From contig JACJXP010000001.1 in assembly GCA_020636575.1 (NCBI GenBank), positions 1,488,001-1,552,000 of the forward strand: DNA of 64,000 nt, given 5' to 3'. The position numbers and the translations under genes were made by a program. The notes beneath the pieces are model-generated. The model had not been told where the DNA came from. It saw only the letters and a program-made list of their open reading frames with translations, and ran no database searches. The DNA comes from Chitinophagales bacterium (GTDB lineage Bacteria > Bacteroidota > Bacteroidia > Chitinophagales > Chitinophagaceae). Positions 8,900 through 18,112 of this stretch are shown here, one piece after another (the first letter of the stretch is position 1; every line of letters starts with the position of its first letter).

Positions 8900-9385
8900 T
8901 TAAATGATAAATGCGAGTGAAATTGCAAGAGCAATTAAAAATCCAATCCATGACCATTTAACCCGATTTGATTTGTAACCATCATTGATCAAGTAGGCAA
9001 TTAATACACCAATTAATCCAAGAAGAAAACCTAAAGCAAACCCTCCTAAGTGAAACCCGGATTCACCACCTTTAGCTTTCTTATATGCTTTCTCAATTTT
9101 TTTGCTGTTAATTGTTCCGTCCGGATTAATGTTCTGTCTTAGTTTCTTTTGTGCTGCTTTAAATACCAGTTTGTCAGCAAATTTCATTTTTCTTCCAGAG
9201 ATGTCCTGAACATCCTTCACACTGATCTTTGATAGTTCAAGAAGTGAAATTTTTTCTCCTTTCAACCCGATAGGGATCATTATTTCACTTGCTTTTAGCC
9301 TGGGCTTTTCAATTGGTAAGTTTAATGCAAATGAGACATTGATAGTAGCAAGGGCTAGTACCAGAATGAAGATTTTTTTTCTCAT
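8900..9385 (-). CDS. Small secreted or membrane protein of unknown function
   Basis: Not recognised. The 161-residue product starts at the ATG giving MRKKIFILVLALA, a typical signal peptide (cleavage probable after SFA near residue 20). The middle is basic and hydrophilic, including a KKIEKAYKKAKGG stretch near 97-109. The C-terminus has a glycine-rich helix (FALGFLLGLIGVLIAYLI) and a second helix (WIGFLIALAISLAFII), so it is probably anchored in the membrane by its C-terminal hairpin. The frame is open further upstream to 9625, but that part would overlap the divergent ThuA-like gene and lacks coding character. Confidence 0.7.
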   Translation of the reverse strand: MRKKIFILVLALATINVSFALNLPIEKPRLKASEIMIPIGLKGEKISLLELSKISVKDVQDISGRKMKFADKLVFKAAQKKLRQNINPDGTINSKKIEKAYKKAKGGESGFHLGGFALGFLLGLIGVLIAYLINDGYKSNRVKWSWIGFLIALAISLAFII

Positions 9386-9539
9386 AAGTGTGTTTTTAGT
9401 GTTGGGAGATAAACTAAAGTTAATAACCTGCTTTGATATTTTTTCTCTTCTAAAAAAGAAATTATCCCCTTCTTTTGCTACATACAGCCTTTTTTGTAAT
9501 ACATAAGGCAGTGACTTGAATAATTTGTAATTTGATGTT

Positions 9540-10358
9540 ATGAAAAAGACAAATCGCAGACAGTTTCTTGCCAAAACTGCCATAGCGGGTTCCGCATTGA
9601 TGCTTCCGGGTATTGGCAAAAGCACTGTGCCTGAGCCTGTAATAGAGTTGCCTTCACTAAAAGGAAGAAATATTCTTTTTGTTTATGGAGGATGGGATGG
9701 ACATGAGCCTGAAAAGTACAGAGATTACATGGTGGCATGGTTGAAGACAGAAGAAGCTGAGGTGCATGTCTATGACTCAGCCGCTGTTTATACAGATAAG
9801 AAAGTGATGGATGAAACAGACCTGGTGATACAGATATTGACCATGTCTCAGATCACAAGAGAACAGGAGAAAGGTTTGCTGGAAGCAATTGAAAAGAACG
9901 GAACGGGCATGGCCGGTTGGCATGGAGGTATGTGTGATGCATTCCGGAATAATCCTGAATATCAATATATGACCGGGGGACAATGGGTAGCACATCCTGG
10001 TGGGGTGATCGATTATACAGTTAATATCGTCAATAAAAGAGATCCGGTGACCAGCGGATTAAGAAATTTTGCGATGCATAGCGAACAATATTACATGCAT
10101 GTGGACCCGAATGTAAAAGTGCTGGCTACTACAAAGTTCAATGGCAAAATACATTCATGGATCGATGGCTGTGTGATACCGGTAACATGGAAAAAGATGT
10201 ATGGAAAGGGGAGGATATTTTATACATCTGTTGGTCATAATCTCAGCCATATTACTGCTGTACCTGATGCAATTGAAATGCTGAAGCGGGGTATCAAATG
10301 GGCCAGTGCCAGTAAATATCTCCCGGCTGAGGAATGGAGAAAACCGGTTTATGATTAG
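9540..10358 (+). CDS. ThuA-like domain protein with Tat-type signal
   Basis: A 272-residue protein. The N-terminus NRRQFLAKTAIAGSALMLPG looks like a twin-arginine signal, so export to the periplasm is likely. The rest matches the ThuA/trehalose-utilisation family, a class I glutamine-amidotransferase-like fold: ILFVYGGWDGHEPEKY near 44-59, GTGMAGWHGGMCDAF near 122-136, and GKGRIFYTSVGHNLSH near 222-237. The family is linked to sugar metabolism, but its catalytic activity is unclear. It is a single gene divergent from the small membrane protein upstream. Confidence 0.85.
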   Translation: MKKTNRRQFLAKTAIAGSALMLPGIGKSTVPEPVIELPSLKGRNILFVYGGWDGHEPEKYRDYMVAWLKTEEAEVHVYDSAAVYTDKKVMDETDLVIQILTMSQITREQEKGLLEAIEKNGTGMAGWHGGMCDAFRNNPEYQYMTGGQWVAHPGGVIDYTVNIVNKRDPVTSGLRNFAMHSEQYYMHVDPNVKVLATTKFNGKIHSWIDGCVIPVTWKKMYGKGRIFYTSVGHNLSHITAVPDAIEMLKRGIKWASASKYLPAEEWRKPVYD

Positions 10359-10373
10359 AATTTAATGACGGGA

Positions 10374-11177
10374 TTAGTGAAGATGAGACTGCATTTGCTG
10401 GAATACTGATAGAAATGCTTTAAACCGGTTATCTGTTTTGGGCCATGAAATGTTCCTGCTGCTTATGAGATCTTTTAAAATATTCCATGCCTGCAGACAT
10501 TCTTCATCATTAGCAAAACAATTCTTCCATTTTTCAGAAAGTTTCTCAAATGGTATTAGCTCAAATCCGTTGCTATATAATTTAAGAGGACTTTGCTCAG
10601 AGTGGATGTCAAGTGTTTCCATATTATTAATAAGTGCCCAGTTGAAATATTTCTCCCAAAAACTAAAATGATTTCTTAGTCTATCCTTCAATTCCTTCTC
10701 ATTTTCTGAGTGGTGTGGTTTTATTCTCCATATTTGACTTTCAGTTGCAAAAGGATTGTCTAGTTCAGAAAGGGTTTCGTTCGGAATAGGGGAAAATACA
10801 TGATAATACCTGTTTGTCTCATCTGGAGTAAGATCAAGTACAATTTCATCTATAGCAAGATTTTTTACTTGAATTTTTTTGCTGTTCCCGTTTTGTAATT
10901 TGAAATTAATGGAGCCTTTTTCTTCTTTCCATCTACCATACTCCACTGTATCAAGATAGCTGGTAAACGAACCGTCAGATCTTAGATCAATAAAATTTTC
11001 AGGGGTAAGTTCCGAAGTGATTTTAAATCCCTTTCCGGTTTGGGTTGTATACGAAAAGAACCATGTTTGAGATATATTTCTCTTGTTTTGAAAGCATCCG
11101 GTAAGTGAAAGCAGTAATGCTGCTGCAAAGATGATATGCAGGACTGGAAATCCTTTTTTTAAAGAAAAATCACACAT
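10374..11177 (-). CDS. Putative lipoprotein of unknown function
   Basis: Not recognised. The product has an N-terminal hydrophobic segment ending in a lipobox LSLTGC, so it is expected to be a lipoprotein anchored by that Cys. The mature part of about 235 residues shows an N-terminal beta-rich piece resembling lipocalin-like small-molecule or stress lipoproteins (DGSFTSYLDTVEYGRWKEE near 90-108), followed by a helical part. The start MCDFSLKKG at 11177 lies inside the last codons of gyrB (gyrB stop at 11170), giving an 8-base overlap; an ATG at 11189 is the alternative. Coupling to gyrB translation is possible, although a functional link is not apparent. Confidence 0.7.
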   Translation of the reverse strand: MCDFSLKKGFPVLHIIFAAALLLSLTGCFQNKRNISQTWFFSYTTQTGKGFKITSELTPENFIDLRSDGSFTSYLDTVEYGRWKEEKGSINFKLQNGNSKKIQVKNLAIDEIVLDLTPDETNRYYHVFSPIPNETLSELDNPFATESQIWRIKPHHSENEKELKDRLRNHFSFWEKYFNWALINNMETLDIHSEQSPLKLYSNGFELIPFEKLSEKWKNCFANDEECLQAWNILKDLISSRNISWPKTDNRFKAFLSVFQQMQSHLH

Positions 11178-13149
11178 CCAGCTTTGCATATTTGGCGTGG
11201 CTTTCTATAAACTCTCTTCTTGGAGCTACTTCATCGCCCATTAACATGCTAAAAACCCGGTCAGCTTCTGCTGCACTTTCAATAGTTACTCTCTTTAGTG
11301 TACGGGTTTCCGGGTTCATGGTGGTGTCCCATAATTGTTCGGCATTCATTTCTCCCAAACCTTTGTATCGCTGAATATTTACAGCATCTTCTTTGCCGGC
11401 TCCAATTTCTTCGATGAGTTTTTTGCGTTGCTCTTCGTTATAGGCATAAGCCTGCTCCTTTCCTCTCTTTAATAAATAAAGCGGCGGCTGGGCAATATAT
11501 ACATAACCCTGTTCTACCAGCTCAGTCATGTAGCGATAGATAAACGTAAGTATCAGTGTAGCAATATGTGATCCATCCACATCAGCATCGGTCATGATGA
11601 TCAGCTTGTGATAACGAAGCTTACTGAGGTCAAGCGCCTTGGGATCTTCCATGGTGCCTCTTTTTACTCCCAGGGCTGTAAACATGTTACGTATCTCCTC
11701 GTTATCATAGATCTTATGTTCCATGGCTTTTTCTACGTTGAGGATCTTACCTCTCAAAGGAAGAATAGCCTGGTAGCTTCTGTCACGACCTTGCTTTGCA
11801 GTTCCGCCAGCTGAGTCACCCTCAACAAGAAATAATTCACAACGGTCAGGGTCACGGTCAGAGCAATCGGCTAATTTTCCGGGTAAGCCGCCACCTGTAA
11901 GCACTGTTTTTCTTTGTACTAGTTCCCTTGCCTTTCTGGCTGCTGCTCTGGCCTGTGCTGCCAGGATAACTTTTGAGACTATATTCTTTGCTTCACGGGG
12001 ATTTTCTTCCAGGTATGCTTCCAGTACTTTGGATACAGTTGAATCAACCACACCCATTACCTCATTGTTACCCAGCTTTGTTTTAGTTTGCCCCTCAAAC
12101 TGGGGTTCGGGTACTTTAACAGAGATAATAGCACTGAGTCCTTCCCTGAAATCATCTCCTTCAATCTCCACTTTGGCTTTTTCAAATAATCCATTCTTAT
12201 CGCCATAGCTTTTAAATACACGGGTAAGTGAACGACGGAAACCGGAAACATGGGTGCCACCTTCAATAGTATTGATGTTATTGACGTAAGAATAAATATG
12301 TTCGTTATAACTATTGTTATAGCTTAATGCCACTTCAACAGCAACATTAGTTGAATCATCTCTGCCTTCAACAGAAATTACATTTGGAATAAGTGGTGTT
12401 CTGCCGGCATTTTTATCAAGCATTTCTACAAATTCAATAATACCACCTTCGCTGTAAAAACTATTGTTGTATGTATTTCCATCATCATCCTTTTCTCTAA
12501 GATCAGTAAGGTTAATGCGGACTCCTTTGTTCAAAAATGATAATTCACGGAGACGACTCTCCAGGATGTCTTTGTTATAAGTTGTAGTGATAAATATGCT
12601 TGTATCTGGCCAGAAATGTACTTTGGTGCCGGTTGAATCACTGTTGCCTATTTCCCTTACAGGATACTGCGGAACACCGGTATTGTATTCCTGCTCAAAT
12701 GTTTTTCCATCCCTGTTTACTGTTACATGCAATTTTGTACTGAGGGCATTCACACAGCTTACACCTACTCCGTGTAAACCTCCGGAAACTTTATAGGATC
12801 CTTTATCGAATTTACCACCTGCATGCAGCACTGTCATTACCACTTCCAGGGCAGAACGTTTTTCTTTGGGATGCATTCCTGTTGGAATACCCCGGCCATC
12901 ATCTTCTACAGAAATTGAATTGTCTTCGTGTATTGTGACGGAAATATTTTTACAATACCCGGCTAATGCTTCGTCAATAGAGTTATCTACTACTTCGTAT
13001 ACAAGATGATGTAAGCCTTTAACGCCAATATCACCAATATACATTGCAGGTCTCTTCCGAACTGCTTCTAAACCTTCTAAAACCTGTATACTTTCCGCAC
13101 CGTAACCTGCTGGTTTAGCAGCTGTTTTTTCGTTGGCTTCTGTAGTCAT
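11170..13149 (-). CDS. gyrB: DNA gyrase subunit B
   Basis: The ATPase subunit of type II topoisomerase, which introduces negative supercoils with GyrA. The 659-residue product has the GHKL ATPase motifs (EVVDNSIDEALAG near 48-60, DDGRGIP near 83-89, GLHGVGVSCVNALS near 123-136). These are followed by the transducer domain and the TOPRIM region with EGDSAGGTAKQGRDR and DADVDGSHI, and the C-terminal QRYKGLGEMNAEQLWDTTM motif. Length and motifs fit GyrB rather than ParE (TTMNPETRTL ending). gyrA is not in the window. A TACATTTG element at 13196-13203 (minus) is a possible -7 box about 50 bases upstream of the start. Confidence 0.97.
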   Translation of the reverse strand: MTTEANEKTAAKPAGYGAESIQVLEGLEAVRKRPAMYIGDIGVKGLHHLVYEVVDNSIDEALAGYCKNISVTIHEDNSISVEDDGRGIPTGMHPKEKRSALEVVMTVLHAGGKFDKGSYKVSGGLHGVGVSCVNALSTKLHVTVNRDGKTFEQEYNTGVPQYPVREIGNSDSTGTKVHFWPDTSIFITTTYNKDILESRLRELSFLNKGVRINLTDLREKDDDGNTYNNSFYSEGGIIEFVEMLDKNAGRTPLIPNVISVEGRDDSTNVAVEVALSYNNSYNEHIYSYVNNINTIEGGTHVSGFRRSLTRVFKSYGDKNGLFEKAKVEIEGDDFREGLSAIISVKVPEPQFEGQTKTKLGNNEVMGVVDSTVSKVLEAYLEENPREAKNIVSKVILAAQARAAARKARELVQRKTVLTGGGLPGKLADCSDRDPDRCELFLVEGDSAGGTAKQGRDRSYQAILPLRGKILNVEKAMEHKIYDNEEIRNMFTALGVKRGTMEDPKALDLSKLRYHKLIIMTDADVDGSHIATLILTFIYRYMTELVEQGYVYIAQPPLYLLKRGKEQAYAYNEEQRKKLIEEIGAGKEDAVNIQRYKGLGEMNAEQLWDTTMNPETRTLKRVTIESAAEADRVFSMLMGDEVAPRREFIESHAKYAKLDV

Positions 13150-13310
13150 AAAATGTAAAAAAATCCTGCTTTTTGAGTGAGTGTTTCAGGACTTGCAAAT
13201 GTACAAAAAACCATACGGGTACCGGGCATTTTGCCCCCCTTTTTTTATACAATTTTCCCTCTGAAAATGCCTGTTTTTCAAGACTTTCTGGAAACCCTAA
13301 CAATGACAGT

Positions 13311-14714
13311 TTAACGCTTTACTATCTGGGCCACAAGATCAGCCTCACAGCATAACTTGTTGCCTACATAAGCAGTACCTCTCATTTCGCAAATACCCCG
13401 GCGAATCGGTGCAGAAAGCTCCATTTTAAGGATAAGACTGTCGCCGGGTTTTACCATATTCTTGAACTTACAGTTATCGATCTTTAGGAAATAAGTGTCG
13501 TATTGCCCTTCACCGCTTAGGTTAATAGCAAGAATGCCTCCGCACTGTGCCAGGGCTTCAATTTGTAATACACCCGGCATAACCGGGTTGCCTGGAAAAT
13601 GTCCGGCAAAAAACCATTCATTGAAAGTGACATTTTTAACCCCTACAATATGGGTGTCACTTAATTCAATGATCTTATCAACCAAAGCAAAAGGATAACG
13701 ATGTGGTAATTTCTTCTCTATGTATTGCTGATCGTAAACCGGGGGAAGATTGGGATCATACACCGGAATCCCTTGTGTATGCTTATTCTTTTTAATGTAC
13801 TGCTTGATCTTTTTGGCAAACTCTACATTGGTGCTATGGCCGGGTCTGTTCGCAATAATTCTTCCTTTTACAGGATAGCCGATCAAGGCAAGATCACCGA
13901 TCACATCCAATAGTTTATGACGGGCAGGTTCATTGGGAAAACGCAGCTCAAGGTTATTGAGATAGCCTTCGCTTTTAACTTCAATTTTGTCTTTATTAAA
14001 AATCTTCTCTAAGCGCTGTAACTCTGCATCAGTCATTTTTTTGTCGACAATAACAATAGCATTATTGACATCACCACCCTTGATCAGGTTTTTATCGATC
14101 AGCATTTCCAACTCATGCAAAAAGCAAAATGTGCGGCAAGGTGCAATCTCTTCCCTGAAATCGCCTAAATGCTTTAATCCTGCATGTTGCGTTCCTAACA
14201 CAGGGGAGTTAAAATCTATCAGGGTTGTGATCTGGTATTCTGTGGCAGGCATTGCTACCATTTCCACTCTTTTTTCTTCGTCGAAATGATAGATATTTTC
14301 ATCAATACTGTACCAAACTTTTGCAGCATCCTGTTCTGTTATCCCTGCCTCCTCGATCAATTCTACAAAAGGCTCTGAACTGCCATCCATGATCGGCACT
14401 TCGGGTCCGTTTATTTCAATCAGGCAATTATCAACGCCCATACCTACCAATGCAGCAAGAATATGCTCAACAGTACTCACTTTGGCTCCGTTGGCTTCAA
14501 TAGTAGTTCCACGGCTTACGTCAGTAACCAGGTCGCAATCTGCTTTTATAACAGGTTTCCCCGGTAAATCAGTTCTTTGAAACTGAAAACCAAACCCGGG
14601 ATTAGCCGGATTAAGTGTCAGGTCGGCCAGGATGCCTGTATGCAAACCCCTGCCTGAAATATTTACAGGGTTTTTGAGTGTATGCTGCTTATCGGGATTG
14701 AAATTGTTCGTCAT
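13311..14714 (-). CDS. lpxC/fabZ: Bifunctional LpxC-FabZ: UDP-3-O-acyl-GlcNAc deacetylase / 3-hydroxyacyl-ACP dehydratase
   Basis: A fusion typical of Bacteroidota. The N-terminal part (about residues 1-310) is LpxC, the zinc-dependent committed step of lipid A synthesis, with STVEHILAALVGMGVDN and RHKLLDVIGDLALIG carrying zinc and catalytic residues. The C-terminal part (about 320-467) is FabZ, the dehydratase of fatty acid elongation, with HRYPFALVDKI and the hot-dog helix signature GHFPGNPVMPGVLQIEALAQ. The start chosen gives MTNNFNPDKQHTLKNPV, close to the usual LpxC start; an ATG 14 codons upstream (14756) is also possible. It is in line with lpxD two genes upstream. Confidence 0.95.
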   Translation of the reverse strand: MTNNFNPDKQHTLKNPVNISGRGLHTGILADLTLNPANPGFGFQFQRTDLPGKPVIKADCDLVTDVSRGTTIEANGAKVSTVEHILAALVGMGVDNCLIEINGPEVPIMDGSSEPFVELIEEAGITEQDAAKVWYSIDENIYHFDEEKRVEMVAMPATEYQITTLIDFNSPVLGTQHAGLKHLGDFREEIAPCRTFCFLHELEMLIDKNLIKGGDVNNAIVIVDKKMTDAELQRLEKIFNKDKIEVKSEGYLNNLELRFPNEPARHKLLDVIGDLALIGYPVKGRIIANRPGHSTNVEFAKKIKQYIKKNKHTQGIPVYDPNLPPVYDQQYIEKKLPHRYPFALVDKIIELSDTHIVGVKNVTFNEWFFAGHFPGNPVMPGVLQIEALAQCGGILAINLSGEGQYDTYFLKIDNCKFKNMVKPGDSLILKMELSAPIRRGICEMRGTAYVGNKLCCEADLVAQIVKR

Positions 14715-14800
14715 ATTCCCAGAAAGGTAACTTTTATTTTTGGTGATCGTTTCCATCCCTCAAAGATAAGATTTACACTTCTGTTTGAATGGAAGGGTGA

Positions 14801-15655
14801 TCAGTAAGTGGTGGTCATATCCTCATCAACACAAATAATAAAATCAGCTTTCCCTTTGTTCTCAGCTAATAGTTTGCCAATGTCTTTTTGTGATACGGTG
14901 GTAATGGTGGCATATTTAAGCTCTGGTCTTTTCTTTTTCAGGTACCACAGAATTCCTTCATAATTCTCAGAATGATAGGAGCCATTATAATGGATGAACA
15001 GGGACCCTTGTTTGAAATTCTCAAGGATGAAATGAGCCATTGTTGCGTCTTTAGTGGCCTGTGCTTTAGGAAGATTATCACCCCCATGGTCAGGCATCAT
15101 CTCTTTCATTTTTTTATAACCGGGCAACTCAGGATCATAGTCAATCGGAAGAGGGGCTATCCAGCTTTTTTCTTTTTGTGAAAGTGTATCAAGACTTCCA
15201 AACCCGCCTCTGGCAACAAGAGATGCATATCTCCTGGGCACATTAGTTGCGGCAAAAACTATTTTATTTTCTTTGGCATAATTAACCAGTGGTGCATAAT
15301 CTGTTTTATAGTTGGGCCATAACCGTGCATTTGAATCAAGACCTCTGGCACTTAGTTTTCCCTGCAGATATTGATCCAAGGCCTGTTGATTGTCATGTTC
15401 AAACATTTCAGCGCCAAGAACAAGGTCCCTTGAAGCGTCACAATCACGGGTAACTTTCAATTGCAGCCAGTGAACGATCGGGTTATTATGAAACTCGCCA
15501 AACAGCACAATGTCTTTTTGTGCTATTTTTTTAATCATTTTTCCATAACTGACTTTTTTACCATTACCGGTAAAAAGAGTATAAGCAGGTTTTTTTTGGG
15601 CGAAAGAAAAAACAGTTGAGATAGAAATAACTGTCAGCAAAAGAGTCTTCTTCAT
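14801..15655 (-). CDS. ChaN-like (haem/iron-associated) periplasmic protein
   Basis: A 284-residue protein with a signal peptide (cleavage near SFAQ, residue 19). It shows the features of the ChaN/PF04187 family: DIVLFGEFHNNPIVHWLQ near 49-66, GAEMFEHDNQQ near 82-92, ATNVPRRYASLVARGG near 136-151 and a C-terminal GSLFIHYNGSYHSE. ChaN of Campylobacter binds paired haems through a conserved Tyr; here the function is inferred from family membership only. No lipobox is visible, so it is probably periplasmic rather than a lipoprotein. It lies between lpxD and lpxC-fabZ on the same strand, a position not obviously related to lipid A. Confidence 0.82.
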   Translation of the reverse strand: MKKTLLLTVISISTVFSFAQKKPAYTLFTGNGKKVSYGKMIKKIAQKDIVLFGEFHNNPIVHWLQLKVTRDCDASRDLVLGAEMFEHDNQQALDQYLQGKLSARGLDSNARLWPNYKTDYAPLVNYAKENKIVFAATNVPRRYASLVARGGFGSLDTLSQKEKSWIAPLPIDYDPELPGYKKMKEMMPDHGGDNLPKAQATKDATMAHFILENFKQGSLFIHYNGSYHSENYEGILWYLKKKRPELKYATITTVSQKDIGKLLAENKGKADFIICVDEDMTTTY

Positions 15656-15683
15656 GAAATAAATTTTGAACAGCAGTTGTTGA

Positions 15684-16730
15684 TCAGCTAACTTTTTCTG
15701 CCAGTAACTGCCTGATAATAGCTTCTAATTCTTTGATCCTTTTTTCTAATTCTGGCAATTTACGGCTAATCGCCTGACTTCTGAGTGCAGATGTATAATC
15801 ATGAGCAGGGGATCCTGTAACCGCTTTTCCCGGTTCTAAAGATTTGCTTACGCCGCTTTGTGCATTTATTTTGGCTCCATCACCGATCAGTATATGGCCT
15901 ACCACACCGGCTTGCCCGCCTATCATTACGCCTTTACCGATCTTGGTACTGCCGCTTACACCAGCCTGTGCGGCTATAACAGTACTATTCCCTACTTCCA
16001 CATTGTGGGCAATTTGTATAAGGTTATCCAGTTTTGCGCCTGATTTGATCAGGGTAGAACCGATGGTAGCTCTGTCGATAGTGGCATTGGAACCGATCTC
16101 CACTTTATCTTCTATAACAACATTACCGATCTGCGGAACTTTTTGAAAACTGCCATCTGCCTGGGGGGCAAATCCAAAGCCATCACTGCCGATCACAGTG
16201 CCGGCATGAACAGAAACCTCATTACCGAGGATACAGTCGTGGTATATCTTAACACCGGGATGAATGATGCAATTATTTCCGATAGTTACATTATCGCCAA
16301 TGAAAGAGTTAGGATAAATTTTTGTGTTGTTACCAATCTTTACATTCTCACCTATAAAAGTGAAGGCGCCAACAAAAACGTTTTCACCCAGAACCGCGGT
16401 TTTGGCTAAATATACAGGTTCTTGAACCCCGGATAACTGCTGTTGTTTTAATTCCTGGTATTTGGAAAGCAATGTAGCAAATGCAGAATAGGCGTCAGGA
16501 ACTCGTATCAGGGTAGGTTTTACACTCTGTTTCGGCTTGAATTTTTCACTGACTATGATGACCGAGGCCTTTGTTCTATACAGGAAATCCTCATATTTCG
16601 GGTTTGCCAGGAAGCTTATCTGGCCTTCCCTGGCTTCTTCAATTTTTCCAAATGAACCCACACATATCTCAGGGTCTCCTTCAATTGTTCCGTTAACGAT
16701 CTGTGCTATTTGAGAGGCAGGAAACTGCAT
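15684..16730 (-). CDS. lpxD: UDP-3-O-(3-hydroxyacyl)glucosamine N-acyltransferase
   Basis: Third step of lipid A synthesis: acyl transfer from acyl-ACP to the 2-amino group of UDP-3-O-acyl-glucosamine. The 348-residue product has the N-terminal uridine-binding domain (about 1-100, ISFLANPKYEDFLY). A long left-handed beta-helix of hexapeptide repeats follows (about 105-315), with the catalytic His in the HNVEVG region. A C-terminal coiled helix (KLPELEKRIKELEAIIRQLL) forms the trimer contact. It lies 61 bases downstream of the HD-hydrolase gene and 28 bases upstream of the ChaN-like gene, on the same strand. Confidence 0.96.
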   Translation of the reverse strand: MQFPASQIAQIVNGTIEGDPEICVGSFGKIEEAREGQISFLANPKYEDFLYRTKASVIIVSEKFKPKQSVKPTLIRVPDAYSAFATLLSKYQELKQQQLSGVQEPVYLAKTAVLGENVFVGAFTFIGENVKIGNNTKIYPNSFIGDNVTIGNNCIIHPGVKIYHDCILGNEVSVHAGTVIGSDGFGFAPQADGSFQKVPQIGNVVIEDKVEIGSNATIDRATIGSTLIKSGAKLDNLIQIAHNVEVGNSTVIAAQAGVSGSTKIGKGVMIGGQAGVVGHILIGDGAKINAQSGVSKSLEPGKAVTGSPAHDYTSALRSQAISRKLPELEKRIKELEAIIRQLLAEKVS

Positions 16731-16791
16731 ATTTGTTCTTTCATTTAACCGGGCCAGCTAACCCGGATGGTTAGTCATAAAGACGATACTG

Positions 16792-18018
16792 CTAGGTTCT
16801 CAGGTAACAAAAATAATGTTTTTTAACCTCGCCATACGCAATACTATTTTCATAGTTGATCAGGGCATGATCCACCTTGGAAATATCTTTTATTGAACCA
16901 TCCTTAAATAAGATGTTGATCTTTTCATCCCTGGTATCATAGGTGGTATTGCTGATTTCCCCGGTAAAGGATAAATAAGAAAGGTCACCACCTGTCATCC
17001 CTGTTTTTTCACTTATGATCTTATTTTTTTCAGCAATAAGGTTTGTATCAAATGGCTCTGCCTGTAATTTGATTCTGAATAAACGTCTTTCAACAATTGA
17101 ACTGCAAAGCAGGCTCAAGATCTTATCAGAATGTGTTGTCCAGTTTTTGATCGTTGTCATCATATCATGATCATCCAATCTGCAAAACGCATCAAGGTGC
17201 TTTTCTATTGAATCATGAACGGTAAAATTTTGTAAAAAGAAATCAAGCTCAACCGTAGCCGCAGTTACCTCCCGGTTATTTTCGATAAGTTGCCGGGCTC
17301 TTTTCATGATATTGATCAGCATCATTTCTGCAGCCAGTACTGTTTTGTGCAGGTATACCTGCCAGTACATCAGCCGCCTGCTAATGAGAAACTTTTCTAT
17401 TGAGTAAATAGCTTTTTCTTCCACCATCAGCTCATCATTTTTCACAGTCAGCATTTTGATGATCCGGTCATAACCGATAACACCTTCTGCTACACCAGTA
17501 AAAAAGCTGTCCCGGTTCAGGTAATCCATTCTGTCTACATCTAATTGACCTGACACCAGCTGATGGAGAAATTTTTTCTTATAACTCCCCGTGAAAATTT
17601 CAATGGCAGTTTGCAAACTTCCATTGAACTCTTCATTCAGTTTTTGCATGATGAGTCTTGAAACATCTTCATGATGAACACCTGGTACAAGCTCTTTTTC
17701 CAAAGCATGGGAAAAGGGGCCATGGCCTATATCATGTAAAAGAATGGCAATTTTTGCACCAAGTTCTTCCTCTTCAGTTATGGCAATGCCCTTACTTTTC
17801 AGTTCGGATAAAGCCATACACATGAGATGGTAAGCGCCTAATGAATGATGCAATCTGGAATGCACTGCCCCGGGATATACAAGATGGGCAAATGCCATCT
17901 GGTGAATATTACGCAGTCTTTGGTAATAAGGATGCGCAATAACCTGTAATATCAATGGATGGTCGATGGTAATAAACCCATAGACAGGATCGTTAATTAT
18001 CTTTCTGTTGGCCTGCAT
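16792..18018 (-). CDS. HD-domain phosphohydrolase (dNTPase/SAMHD1-like)
   Basis: A 408-residue protein of the HD superfamily. The HD metal residues are visible: His53/His57 region (VHSRLHHSLGAYHLM), His95-Asp96 in LLHDIGHGPFSHALE, and a later Asp in QLDVDRMDYLNRDSFFTG. This last element and the overall length match the SAMHD1-like/deoxynucleotide triphosphohydrolase-like branch; a dNTP substrate is likely but unproven. The start is the Met giving MQANRKIINDPVYGFI; 13 codons further upstream are open but not family-like. Divergent from porX with a 94-base gap. Confidence 0.88.
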   Translation of the reverse strand: MQANRKIINDPVYGFITIDHPLILQVIAHPYYQRLRNIHQMAFAHLVYPGAVHSRLHHSLGAYHLMCMALSELKSKGIAITEEEELGAKIAILLHDIGHGPFSHALEKELVPGVHHEDVSRLIMQKLNEEFNGSLQTAIEIFTGSYKKKFLHQLVSGQLDVDRMDYLNRDSFFTGVAEGVIGYDRIIKMLTVKNDELMVEEKAIYSIEKFLISRRLMYWQVYLHKTVLAAEMMLINIMKRARQLIENNREVTAATVELDFFLQNFTVHDSIEKHLDAFCRLDDHDMMTTIKNWTTHSDKILSLLCSSIVERRLFRIKLQAEPFDTNLIAEKNKIISEKTGMTGGDLSYLSFTGEISNTTYDTRDEKINILFKDGSIKDISKVDHALINYENSIAYGEVKKHYFCYLRT

Positions 18019-18075
18019 TGTTGCTTTTTTGTTAAAGGCAAGGGGGTAAAAGTACAAAGCCCCGCATTAAAAAGC

Positions 18076-18083
18076 TAAATTTG
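18076..18083 (+). promoter_or_regulatory. Possible -7 element upstream of porX
   Basis: TAAATTTG matches the Bacteroidota TAnnTTTG -7 consensus 29 bases upstream of the porX ATG. No convincing -33 TTTG lies at the expected distance, so the call is tentative. Confidence 0.4.
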
Positions 18084-18112
18084 AAAATCGAGAAAGTTTT
18101 AAAAATCAAAGA

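Noticed and set aside
8900..9625. Full 241-codon minus-strand frame
   Set aside because: The upstream third overlaps the divergent ThuA-like gene; the signal peptide at the ATG of 9385 marks the real start.
13220..13247. GC hairpin plus T-run in the gyrB-lpxC gap, looking like a plus-strand terminator
   Set aside because: No plus-strand transcript is expected there and the stem GGGCA/TGCCC is only 5 bp.
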